DNA from: Actinoplanes flavus | Lineage (GTDB): Bacteria; Actinomycetota; Actinomycetes; Mycobacteriales; Micromonosporaceae | Length of the DNA: 64,000 bases | Direction: 5' to 3' | Assembly (NCBI RefSeq): GCF_017592555.1 | Contig: NZ_JAGFNS010000032.1 | Location: 1-64,000 of the forward strand | In this document: positions 23,382 through 31,243 of the stretch, piece by piece | Position numbering within the stretch: position 1 is the stretch's first letter | Layout of the letters: each line of letters starts with the position of its first letter | Made by a program: the position numbers and the translations under genes | The notes under the pieces: generated by a model | Told to the model about the DNA's origin: nothing | What the model saw: only the letters and a program-made list of their open reading frames with translations | Database searches by the model: none

Positions 23382-26156
23382 GTGACTACTCCGTACCCGT
23401 TCTCGGCCGTGGTGGGTCTCGACGACCTACGCCTGGCTCTGCTGCTCACCTCGGTGTCACCGGCCGTCGGCGGGGTCCTCGTCCGGGGCGAGAAGGGCAC
23501 GGCCAAAAGCACCGTCGTCCGCGCCCTGGCCGGCCTGCTGCCACCGGTCACCGTGGTGACCGGCTGCCGTTTCGCCTGCGATCCCGCCGCCCCGGACCCG
23601 GCCTGCCCGGATGGTCCGCACACGACCGTCTCCGGCCCGGATGGTCCGCACACGACCGTCTCCCGCCCGGATGGTCCGCACACGACCGTCTCCGGTTCGG
23701 GTGGTCCGCACATGACCGTCCCCGGCTCGGGTGGTCCGCACACGACCGCTCCCGGCCAGGATGGCTCGCATACCACCGTTTCCGGCCCGGGTGGTCCGCA
23801 CACGACCGCTCCCGGCCAGGATGGCTCGCATACCACCGTCTCCGGCCCGGGTGGTCCGCACACCACCGTCTCCGGCCCAGGTGGTCCGCACACCACCGTC
23901 TCCGGCCCAGGTGGTCCGCACACCACCGTCCCCGGTCCGGACGCGTCGGTGAGTGCCACCGTCCGGCCCGCGTCGCTCGTCGAGTTGCCGGTCGGCGCCA
24001 CCGAGGACCGGGTGGTCGGCACGCTCGACCTGCAGCGCGCGCTCACCGACGGGGTGAGGGCCTACGAGCCGGGCCTGCTCGCCGCCGCGCACCGGGGTGT
24101 CCTCTATGTCGACGAGGTGAATCTCCTGCCGGACCACCTGGTGGACCTGCTGCTGGACGCGGCGGCGATGGGCCGGGCACACGTCGAACGGGACGGGGTG
24201 TCGGTCAAGCACGCGGCCCGGTTCCTGCTGGTCGGCACCATGAACCCGGAGGAGGGCGAGCCCCGGCCCCAGCTGGTCGACCGGTTCGGCCTGGTCGTGA
24301 ACGTCGCCGCGCCCCGCGACGCCCGCCAGCGCGCCGAGGTGGTGCGCCGCCGTCTCGCCTACGAGGCCGACCCGGACGGTTTCGCGGCCCGCTACGCCGG
24401 CGCTGAACGCGACTACGCGGCCCGGATCGCCGCCGCCCGCGCCGCCCTTCCGGCGGTGACGCTGCCCGACGCCGAACTCGACCGCATCTCCCGGGTCTGC
24501 CTCGCCTACGGCGTGGACGGCATGCGCGCCGACATCGTGGTCGCCCGCTGCGCCGTCGCCCTGGCCGCCTGGCACGGCCGCGACCGGGTCGTCGCCGACG
24601 ACGTCCGGGACGCCGCCCGCCTGGCCCTCCCACACCGCCGCCGCACCGACCCCCTCGACCCGCCCGGCACCGACGAGCAGAAGCTCGACGAGGCGCTGGC
24701 CGAAGCCGAACGCCAGGCCGAACAGGACCGAGCCGAACAGGAGCGGGCCGAACAGGACAGGGCCGAACAGGACTGGGCCGAGCGGGAACGGACCGAACAG
24801 GACAGGGCGGAGCGGGATCGAGCCGAACGGGACCGAGCCGAGCGGCGACGGTCCGAGGACGACCCCCACGGCGAGCCGGACCCGGACACCGATCCCGACC
24901 CGGGCGACGGCGGCCCCGGCGGCGGAGGCCCGGGCGACGGCACCCCGCGCGACGGCGGCGGGCCGTCCGGATCAGCCCCACCACTCGAGGGTACGGATGA
25001 GAACGCGGACGGCTCTGCCCAGCCGGAGAAGTCGGGAGCGGTGGCCGCCGCGGGTCAGGCGTACCGGACGCGGACACTTCGCATCACCGCCCGCGGCGAG
25101 GGCGGCCACGCCGGCCGCCGTTCCCCGGCCTTCGCCCGCCGCGGCCGGGTGGTGGGCAGCCGTGTTCCCCAGGGGAAGCTGTCCGGCGCCCCCCATCTCT
25201 TCGCGACGCTCCGGGCCGCCTTGGACCGAACCGCCCTCGACGGCGCCGCAGCGAATGGCGCCGCTCCGGGCCGGGCGGTGCCTGATGGCGTCGCGGCAGG
25301 CGGTGCGGCTGCGGGCATGGTGGCGCTTGATGGGGTCGCGGCCGGTGGTGTGGCTGCGGGCACGGTGGCCGTTGATGGTGTCGCGGCCGATGGTGTCGCT
25401 GCGGGCGGGGCAGTGCTTGATGGTGTCCCGGCCGACGGGGCCGCTGCGGCTGGGGCGGTGCTTGATGGTGTCGTGGCCGGTGTGGCTGCGGGCCGGGGCG
25501 CCGTCCGCCGTGGTTCGGCTGGTGGGCCGGTGGGGATCCGGGTGTCGCCGGGGGATCTGCGGGAGTCGGTGCACGTGGGGCGTGAGGCGAATCTGGTGCT
25601 CTTCGTGGTGGACGCGTCCGGGTCGATGGCCGCCCGAAAGCGGATGACGCTGGTCAAGACGGCGGTGCTGTCGTTGCTGCGGGACGCCTATCAGCGGCGG
25701 GACCGGATCGGGATGATCACGTTTCGGGGGAGGGACGCCGAGGTGGTGCTGCCGCCGACGTCCAGTCACGAGGTCGGGGTGATGCGGCTGGCCGCGCTCC
25801 GGACCGGTGGCCGTACCCCGTTGGCGGCGGGTCTGCGCGCCGCGGCCGCGACCATCGCCACCGAACGCCGCCGCGACCCGCGACGCCGTCCGCTGCTGGT
25901 GGTGGTCACCGACGGCCGGGCCACCAGCGGACCCGACCCGGCCCTGCTGGCGCCCGCTCTGTCCGGGGTGGCGACCGTGGTGGTCGACTGCGAGTCCGGC
26001 CCGGTCCGGCTGGGCTTGGCCGGAAAGCTGGCCGCGACCCTCCGCGCCGACCTCATGCCACTCGAACAGCTTCAGGCCGCGACCGTCCTCCACCCGGCGA
26101 CCCGCGCCGCCACCGCAACGTCCCCGGCCGACCGCGCCTACCGCTCTGCCGCGTAG
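23382..26156 (+). CDS. Putative cobalt/magnesium chelatase, fused ATPase (I) and vWA (D) subunits, with repeat insertions
   Basis: A 924-residue protein starting at GTG 23382 behind GGAAGGG. An AAA+ ChlI/BchI-type domain holds Walker A GEKGTAKST (about 36-44) and Walker B YVDEVNLL; a C-terminal von Willebrand A domain has the metal site DASGSM (about 744). Together these form the motor half of a metal chelatase; with a B12 riboswitch in front and cobO-cobB behind, cobalt insertion is the likely role. The large CobN subunit is not in the window. Three tandem repeats interrupt it: 10-residue units (about 76-185) in the loop after Walker A, 5-residue units (446-490) and 15-residue units (635-709). 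These make it longer than the roughly 650-700 residues typical of the family. Confidence 0.88.
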   Translation: MTTPYPFSAVVGLDDLRLALLLTSVSPAVGGVLVRGEKGTAKSTVVRALAGLLPPVTVVTGCRFACDPAAPDPACPDGPHTTVSGPDGPHTTVSRPDGPHTTVSGSGGPHMTVPGSGGPHTTAPGQDGSHTTVSGPGGPHTTAPGQDGSHTTVSGPGGPHTTVSGPGGPHTTVSGPGGPHTTVPGPDASVSATVRPASLVELPVGATEDRVVGTLDLQRALTDGVRAYEPGLLAAAHRGVLYVDEVNLLPDHLVDLLLDAAAMGRAHVERDGVSVKHAARFLLVGTMNPEEGEPRPQLVDRFGLVVNVAAPRDARQRAEVVRRRLAYEADPDGFAARYAGAERDYAARIAAARAALPAVTLPDAELDRISRVCLAYGVDGMRADIVVARCAVALAAWHGRDRVVADDVRDAARLALPHRRRTDPLDPPGTDEQKLDEALAEAERQAEQDRAEQERAEQDRAEQDWAERERTEQDRAERDRAERDRAERRRSEDDPHGEPDPDTDPDPGDGGPGGGGPGDGTPRDGGGPSGSAPPLEGTDENADGSAQPEKSGAVAAAGQAYRTRTLRITARGEGGHAGRRSPAFARRGRVVGSRVPQGKLSGAPHLFATLRAALDRTALDGAAANGAAPGRAVPDGVAAGGAAAGMVALDGVAAGGVAAGTVAVDGVAADGVAAGGAVLDGVPADGAAAAGAVLDGVVAGVAAGRGAVRRGSAGGPVGIRVSPGDLRESVHVGREANLVLFVVDASGSMAARKRMTLVKTAVLSLLRDAYQRRDRIGMITFRGRDAEVVLPPTSSHEVGVMRLAALRTGGRTPLAAGLRAAAATIATERRRDPRRRPLLVVVTDGRATSGPDPALLAPALSGVATVVVDCESGPVRLGLAGKLAATLRADLMPLEQLQAATVLHPATRAATATSPADRAYRSAA
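23607..23936 (+). repeat. 30-bp repeat, 11 copies, inside the chelatase gene
   Basis: Eleven units of 30 bases encode variants of PDGPHTTVSG / PGGPHTTVSG / QDGSHTTVSG. Family members usually carry a single short CPDGPH-like segment here, so the array probably grew by duplication of that native sequence. Neighbouring units 6-7 and 8-9 repeat as a two-unit block, showing unequal exchange. It is in frame throughout. Confidence 0.9.
24717..24851 (+). repeat. 15-bp repeat, 9 copies, inside the chelatase gene
   Basis: Nine units encode AEQDR and variants (AEQER, AEQDW, AERER, TEQDR, AERDR, AERRR). The result is a highly charged, helical linker between the AAA+ and vWA domains. Charged linkers are normal at this place in the family; the regular five-residue period is not. 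Confidence 0.85.
25284..25508 (+). repeat. 45-bp repeat, 5 copies, inside the chelatase gene
   Basis: Five 15-residue units begin DGVAAGG or similar and end in VAL, VAV or AVL. They are Ala/Gly/Val-rich and sit just before the vWA domain. Divergence between units is higher than in the 30-bp array, suggesting an older expansion. Confidence 0.75.
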
Positions 26157-26227
26157 GCGCCGCGGCGCGACAGCTGGTCATGGGCGCTGTCGCGGCGAGT
26201 CGCGGCAGCTGGTCGGGTGCGTTGCCC

Positions 26228-26320
26228 GGGGTGGGTGGGGCGGCTGGTTGTGAGGACTGCCCGGGTGGGTGGGGGCGGCTGGTCGTGAGGGCTTCTCGGG
26301 TGGGTTGAGACGGCTCTGGG
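26228..26320 (+). repeat. G-rich imperfect 34-35-bp repeat before cobO
   Basis: Three imperfect copies of GGGTGGGTGGGGCGGCTGG follow one another at about 26229, 26263 and 26298, the third decaying. They occupy the 317-base gap (26157-26473) between the chelatase and cobO, which otherwise shows no gene. Runs of three or more G on one strand could form G-quadruplexes in the RNA. No terminator is evident, so cobO may still be read from the riboswitch promoter. Confidence 0.5.
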
Positions 26321-26473
26321 AGCCGGCCGGGGGTGAGGGCGAGTTTCGCAGGGGGGTGACGGGCGCGCGCCGGGCGGACCACCTTCGCCGCGACGGGCGG
26401 GACGGTGTGGGATGGGCTGGACGGCTCAGCGCGTACCGGGAATGGGGTTGATCTTGAGGAGAAGGAGGAGCGC

Positions 26474-27073
26474 GTGCCGCAAGGGAAAGTGACGAGCGTG
26501 CCCGACGACGGGCTGACGACGCGGCAGCGGCGGCGGCAGGCGGTGTTCGCGGTGCACACCGGGGCGGGCAAGGGGAAGTCGACGGCGGCGTTCGGGATGG
26601 CGTTGCGGGCCTGGAGCGCGGGCTGGCCGATCGGGGTGTTCCAGTTCGTCAAGTCGGAGAAGTGGAAGGTCGGCGAGGAGGCCGCGCTCACAGCGCTCGG
26701 CGGTTTGGACAGGACGCCCGTGACCTGGCACAAGATGGGTGAGGGCTGGTCCTGGATCCAGCGGGCGGGCAGCGAGCGGGACCACGCCGCCGAGGCCGCC
26801 GAAGGATGGGCGCAGATCAAGCGGGACCTGGCGGCGGAGACGTTCCGGTTCTATGTGCTGGACGAGTTCACGTATCCGATGAAATGGGGCTGGGTGGACG
26901 TCGCGGACGTGATCACGACGCTGCGGGAACGGCCCGGCACCCAGCATGTGGTGATCACCGGGCGGGACGCGCACCCGGATCTGATCGCGGCCGCCGACCT
27001 GGTCACCGAGATGACGAAGATCAAGCACCCGATGGACGCCGGGCGCAAGGGGCAGCAGGGCATCGAATGGTAG
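26474..27073 (+). CDS. cobO: Cob(I)yrinic acid a,c-diamide adenosyltransferase
   Basis: A 199-residue CobO/CobA-type ATP:corrinoid adenosyltransferase that attaches the 5'-deoxyadenosyl group to cobalt. Walker A is GAGKGKST near residues 30-37, followed by AAFGMALRA; further motifs are FQFVKSEKW, VLDEFTYPMKWGW and a C-terminal KHPMDAGRKGQQGIEW typical of the family. GTG at 26474 follows AAGGAGG with a five-base gap. Its last codons overlap the cobB start by 7 bp, showing coupled translation in the cobalamin operon. Confidence 0.95.
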   Translation: MPQGKVTSVPDDGLTTRQRRRQAVFAVHTGAGKGKSTAAFGMALRAWSAGWPIGVFQFVKSEKWKVGEEAALTALGGLDRTPVTWHKMGEGWSWIQRAGSERDHAAEAAEGWAQIKRDLAAETFRFYVLDEFTYPMKWGWVDVADVITTLRERPGTQHVVITGRDAHPDLIAAADLVTEMTKIKHPMDAGRKGQQGIEW

Positions 27074-28416
27074 ATCGGCTGGTCATCGCGGCGCCGGCGT
27101 CCGGGCACGGGAAGACGACCGTGGCCACCGGGCTGCTGGCGGCGTTCGCGCGGCGCGGGGTTCCGGTGGCGCCGTTCAAGGTGGGGCCGGACTACATCGA
27201 CCCCGGCTACCACGCGCTGGCCGCCGGCCGGCCCGGCCGCAACCTCGACCCGGTGCTGGTCGGGGAGGACCTGGTCGGGCCGCTGTTCGCGCACGGGGCG
27301 CGGGGCGCCGAGCTGGCGATCGTCGAAGGGGTGATGGGGCTCTACGACGGGCGTACCGGGGCGGGCGACACCGGTTCGACCGCGCAGGTGGCCGCGCTGC
27401 TCGACGCGCCGGTGATCCTGGTCGTGGACGCCGCCGCGCAAGGGCGGTCGATCGCCGCCGTGGTGCACGGTTTCCGCAGCTTCGGGACGGTGCGGCTGGC
27501 CGGCGTGATCCTCAACCGGGTCGGCTCGGAGCGGCACGAGCAGATCCTCCGGGACGCCTGCGAGGAGGTGGGCACGCCGGTGCTGGGTGCACTGCGCCGC
27601 GCCGACGCGGTGGCCGCGCCGTCCCGGCATCTCGGGCTGATCCCGGCGGCGGAACGGCGTGCCGAAGCGCTGGCCTCGGTCGACGCGCTGGCCGCGCTGA
27701 TCGCCACGTCCGTCGATCTCGAGGCGGTCGCGTCGGTGGCCCGCTCGGCGCCACCCCTGCCCTTCCGGGCATGGACACCGGACAGCGAGACGCCTGTTCC
27801 GGGCCGTCCCCTGGTCGCCCTCGCCGGTGGTCCGGCTTTCTCCTTCTCGTACGCCGAGACGCGCGAACTGCTGTCCGGCGCCGGAGCCGACGTGGTGACG
27901 GTGGACCCGCTGCACGACACGGCCCTGCCCGAGGGGACGCGGGCGCTGGTGGTGGGCGGCGGGTTCCCCGAGGTGTACGCGTCGTCGCTGTCCGCCAACG
28001 AACGGCTCCGCGCGTCGGTGCGGTCGTTCGCGTCGGCCGGCGGGGTGATCACCGCCGAGTGTGCCGGGCTGCTGTGGCTGTGCCGCACCCTCGACGGCGA
28101 ACCGATGTGCGGCGTCCTCGACGCCGAGGCGGTGATGACACCGTCGCTGACCCTCGGCTACCGGGACGCGGTGGCGCTCGGCGACAGCCCCCTCGCGGTG
28201 GCCGGGACCCGGGTGACCGGGCACGAGTTCCACCGGACCGTCGTGCATCCGCGGTCCGGGCTGCTGCTGTCCCCGGCCGGGCAGGCGGCGTGGGCGTGGC
28301 GGGGCGCCGACCCGGAGGGGTTCGCGACGCCGACGGTGCACGCCTCCTACCTGCACCTGCACTGGGCGGGACAGCGCGGCACGGCGGAACGGCTGGTTCG
28401 CGCGGCGGCCTCGTGA
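27067..28416 (+). CDS. cobB: Cobyrinic acid a,c-diamide synthase
   Basis: A 449-residue ATP-dependent amidotransferase (CobB/CbiA) converting cobyrinic to cobyrinic a,c-diamide, or its hydrogenobyrinic equivalent, with glutamine. The N-terminal half is a dethiobiotin-synthetase-like P-loop domain (APASGHGKTTVATGL, KVGPDYIDPGYH, EGVMGLYDG). The C-terminal half is a class I glutaminase-like domain with GGGFPEVYA and AECAGLLWLC, whose Cys is the nucleophile, and HASYLHLHW near the end. ATG at 27067 overlaps cobO; the stop overlaps the next gene by GTGA. Confidence 0.95.
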   Translation: MVDRLVIAAPASGHGKTTVATGLLAAFARRGVPVAPFKVGPDYIDPGYHALAAGRPGRNLDPVLVGEDLVGPLFAHGARGAELAIVEGVMGLYDGRTGAGDTGSTAQVAALLDAPVILVVDAAAQGRSIAAVVHGFRSFGTVRLAGVILNRVGSERHEQILRDACEEVGTPVLGALRRADAVAAPSRHLGLIPAAERRAEALASVDALAALIATSVDLEAVASVARSAPPLPFRAWTPDSETPVPGRPLVALAGGPAFSFSYAETRELLSGAGADVVTVDPLHDTALPEGTRALVVGGGFPEVYASSLSANERLRASVRSFASAGGVITAECAGLLWLCRTLDGEPMCGVLDAEAVMTPSLTLGYRDAVALGDSPLAVAGTRVTGHEFHRTVVHPRSGLLLSPAGQAAWAWRGADPEGFATPTVHASYLHLHWAGQRGTAERLVRAAAS

Positions 28417-28790
28417 CGTTGATCGTCGGATTCGGCGCCCGTACCGGGGTGGCCGCCGGAGTCCTCGCCGACGCCGTCCGCGGCGTCCTGGCCGATGAGG
28501 GACTGGCGTGCACCGCGGTCGCCGTGCTGGCCACGCTCGACCGGCGGGCCGCCGAGGAGGGGCCGCGGGAGTTCGCGGCCGCGGCCGGGTGGCGCCTGCT
28601 CGGGTTCCCGGCCTCCGAACTGGCCGGTCAGCCGGTGCCCACGCCCAGCGCCGTGGTCGGGATGGCGGTCGGCACGCCGAGCGTCGCCGAGGCCGCCGCC
28701 CTGCGGGCCGCCGGTCCGGGCGGCCGCCTGATCGTCGCGAAGCGGGTGCGCTCCGGCGTGACGGTCGCGGTCGCCCGGCCGGCCGGCTGA
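28413..28790 (+). CDS. CobE/CbiG C-terminal-domain protein
   Basis: A 125-residue protein equal to the C-terminal domain of CbiG, or to stand-alone CobE, of the cobalamin pathway. It begins TLIVGFGARTGVAAG, a typical opening of this family, and has TPSVAEAAAL with a late IVAKRVRSGVTVAVAR strand. CbiG acts in opening of the precorrin ring lactone in the anaerobic route; the small CobE form has an unclear auxiliary role. GTG at 28413 lies within cobB's stop (GTGA overlap). It is the last gene of the riboswitch-led operon and meets the convergent ligase gene stop-to-stop. Confidence 0.8.
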   Translation: MTLIVGFGARTGVAAGVLADAVRGVLADEGLACTAVAVLATLDRRAAEEGPREFAAAAGWRLLGFPASELAGQPVPTPSAVVGMAVGTPSVAEAAALRAAGPGGRLIVAKRVRSGVTVAVARPAG

Positions 28791-30269
28791 TCACTTGCCC
28801 GGGGGCCACTCGTGGACCGGGATGTTGTCGTGCATCAGCGGCAGGTAGCGGCGCAGCATCTCGTGCAGTGCCCGCTGCCGGTCCGCACCCTGCGCCTCGA
28901 TCTCGTGCAACGTCTCCACCTGCCAGGACGCGCCGTTGCGGTGCCGCAGGCAGCGCTGCTCGATGATGCCGAGCAACCGGTCCCGCTGGGCCGGCGAGAC
29001 ACCCCACAGGTCCAGGCCCTCGGCGGCCTGCGGCAGAAGCCGGCGCAACACCAGTTCGGTGACCGGGACCGTGCCGTGGCCGGGCCAGAACACGCTGGCG
29101 TCGATGCCGTGCCGGGCGCAGTTGTGGAAGTTCTCCTCGGCGGCGCGGAAGCTCATCTGCGTCCAGAGCGGGCGCTCCGCCTCGGCGATGCTGCGGACCA
29201 GGCCGTAGTAGAACGCGGCGTTGGCGATGGTGTCGGCGACGGTCGGCCCGGCGGGCAGCACCCGGTTCTCCACCCGCAGGTGCGGGCGGCCGTTGACCAC
29301 CGCGTAGATCGGCCGGTTCCACCGGTAGACCGTGCCGTTGTGCAGGCGCAACTCGCTCAGCTCCGGGATCTCGCCCCGCTCCAGGATCTCGGCCGGATCG
29401 TGCACGTCACAGATCGGCAGGAGCGCCGGGAAGTAGCGGACGTTCTCCTCGAACAGGTCGAAGACACTGGTGATCCAGCGTTCCCCGAACCAGACGCGCG
29501 GGCGGACCCCCTGTGCCCTTATCTCCTCCGACCGGGTGTCGGTGGCCTGCTCGAACAGCGGGATGCGGGTCTCCCGCCACAACTCCCGGCCGAACAGCAG
29601 CGGCGAGTTCGCGCCGAGGGCCAGCTGCACCCCGGAGACGATCTGCGAGGCGTTCCAGTACGCCGCGAACTGCGCCGGGCTCACCTGGAGATGGAACTGG
29701 GTGCTGGTGCACGCCGCCTCCGGCGCGATCGTGTCGGTGGTGACGGCCAGCCGGTCCACCCCGTCGATGCGGATGTCCAGGTCCTCGCCGCGGGCCGCGA
29801 AGATCTGCTCGTTCAGCAGTTGGTACCGGGGATTGACGGTGAGCGCCTCGCCGGTGAGGTGCTCGCGCCGCAGCGTCGGCAGGATCCCGATCGTCACCAT
29901 GTGCGCGCCGGCCGCCCGGGCCCGCCGCTCCGCCTGATTCAGACTGGCCCGCAGGCCACGCTCCAGCTCCGCGAAGTCGTCGCCGGCCAGCCGCCGCGGC
30001 GGCAGATTGATCTCGATGTTGAACTGCCCCAGCTCCGTCTGGAAGTCGGGGTCGGCGATCGCGCCCAGCACCTCGGCGTTGCGCATCGCCGGATCGGCGT
30101 TGCCGTCGATCAGGTTGAGCTCGATCTCCATGCCGGTCAGCGGCCGTTCGAACTCGAAGCGTGCCTCGCGCAACATCGTCGCGAACACGTCGAGACTGCG
30201 GCGGATCTTCTGCCGGTAGCGGGTCCGGTCCTCACGGGTGAAATCGGTCTGGTCGACTTTCTCGCCCAC
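28791..30269 (-). CDS. Glutamate-cysteine ligase-like carboxylate-amine ligase
   Basis: A 492-residue member of the GCS2 superfamily. PLTGMEIELNLID near residue 45 carries the metal-binding Glu pair, TELGQFNIEINLPP follows, and ACTSTQFHLQVSP and RVENRVLPAGPT are further active-site segments. These enzymes ligate glutamate, or another acid, to an amine such as cysteine. In a mycothiol producer glutathione is not expected, so ergothioneine supply or an unknown ligation is possible, but this longer subfamily is common in actinobacteria without a proven substrate. GTG at 30269 follows AAAGGTGG. Confidence 0.8.
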   Translation of the reverse strand: MGEKVDQTDFTREDRTRYRQKIRRSLDVFATMLREARFEFERPLTGMEIELNLIDGNADPAMRNAEVLGAIADPDFQTELGQFNIEINLPPRRLAGDDFAELERGLRASLNQAERRARAAGAHMVTIGILPTLRREHLTGEALTVNPRYQLLNEQIFAARGEDLDIRIDGVDRLAVTTDTIAPEAACTSTQFHLQVSPAQFAAYWNASQIVSGVQLALGANSPLLFGRELWRETRIPLFEQATDTRSEEIRAQGVRPRVWFGERWITSVFDLFEENVRYFPALLPICDVHDPAEILERGEIPELSELRLHNGTVYRWNRPIYAVVNGRPHLRVENRVLPAGPTVADTIANAAFYYGLVRSIAEAERPLWTQMSFRAAEENFHNCARHGIDASVFWPGHGTVPVTELVLRRLLPQAAEGLDLWGVSPAQRDRLLGIIEQRCLRHRNGASWQVETLHEIEAQGADRQRALHEMLRRYLPLMHDNIPVHEWPPGK

Positions 30270-30447
30270 CGCGCACCACCTTTCGAGCCGTCAGAGACGC
30301 GAGGAGATCGCGCGGCGCCGTAGCCGCCATCCCCTGCGCCCATGATGACCGCTGTCGATGGTGTGGCGCCCGGTGCCGACCGTCCATTCTCGGCAGACTG
30401 GCAAACGATCTTCCATGGGCGCTGTCTCTACCCGGCCCGCCCGGAAA

Positions 30448-30969
30448 TCATCCCAGCCAGGCGGCCAGCAGCCCTCCGGCGATCGCCACGCCCACCGCCG
30501 CCTGGAGCAGCAGCGCCGGGCCCATGTGCGACCACTGGGTCGGGATCCGGGGGGTCAGCGGCTGCATGGTGGTCAGGTTCACCACCTGCACGAGGCGGAC
30601 CGGGAGGGTCGGATCGGACTGCGGCTGGGTGCGGACCTGGACCAGGTCGCCACGGTGCAGGGCCGACTGGGGGAGCTGGCCATGCATCTCGATCTCGTAC
30701 GTCTGGCCGAGGTCGTCACGCAGCCGCACCGGCGTGACCAGGAACTCCGGGCCCTTCCGGAGCTCCTTGAGGGTGCGCCGGGACGGTTTCATCCGCAGCA
30801 GGGCGCCGATCATCTGGGCGATGCCGGCGGCGACGAAGACAGCCAGGGCGATCGGGCGTCCCACCCGTACCTCACGGGTGTAGGAGGCCTGGAAGCCGAG
30901 GAACCGGCCGGTGATGATGGGACTGACGTGCCGGAGGATCCGCTCGCGGTGCAGTTCGGTGTCGTCCAT
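30448..30969 (-). CDS. Hypothetical membrane protein
   Basis: A 173-residue protein with an excellent ribosome site (GGAGGTGA, then ATG 30969). Two hydrophobic helices (about 40-60 and 150-170) enclose a central soluble part with beta character (EFLVTPVRLRDDLGQTYEIEMHG, then GDLVQVRTQ). This suggests an OB- or SH3-like sheet held at the membrane. No family was recognised and no catalytic motif is seen. It lies 178 bp upstream of the ligase gene on the same strand and divergent from the giant repeat protein. Confidence 0.7.
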   Translation of the reverse strand: MDDTELHRERILRHVSPIITGRFLGFQASYTREVRVGRPIALAVFVAAGIAQMIGALLRMKPSRRTLKELRKGPEFLVTPVRLRDDLGQTYEIEMHGQLPQSALHRGDLVQVRTQPQSDPTLPVRLVQVVNLTTMQPLTPRIPTQWSHMGPALLLQAAVGVAIAGGLLAAWLG

Positions 30970-31035
30970 GGGGGGTCACCTCCTGGATATACGTCAAATG
31001 CTACGGAGGGAATCTGCTTCACCACCGTGAGTGAA

Positions 31036-31052
31036 TATGCAGTCTCTGCATA
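31036..31052. promoter_or_regulatory. Perfect palindrome in a divergent promoter region
   Basis: TATGCAG-TCT-CTGCATA is a perfect 7-3-7 inverted repeat in an AT-richer stretch, 67 bases upstream of the membrane protein and 190 bases upstream of the repeat protein. Its size and place fit a dimeric repressor operator. Confidence 0.4.
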
Positions 31053-31243
31053 CCGCCTGCTCCGCCCGGCCGCCGCCGGATCACCCCGATTCGCTCGCCC
31101 CGCCCCGCTGATCTGCACAGATCTTCGGAAAATCACCCTCCCGGCGCACTCGAAGGGGTGAACTGGACCCGGGCCGTGTGAACCCGGCAAGACCGTCGTG
31201 CCGTCCCGGTACGTGGACAGCCGGGGATGGGGGGCGGAGACCG

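Noticed and set aside
23607..23936. Possible CRISPR array
   Set aside because: The 30-bp units follow each other without spacers, are in frame and encode a decapeptide inside a chelatase gene; no cas gene is near.
31178..31243. Earlier GTG start for the giant repeat protein
   Set aside because: It lacks a ribosome site, and the added residues are Arg/Gly-rich; GTG 31244 follows a purine-rich GGGGGCGGAG site.
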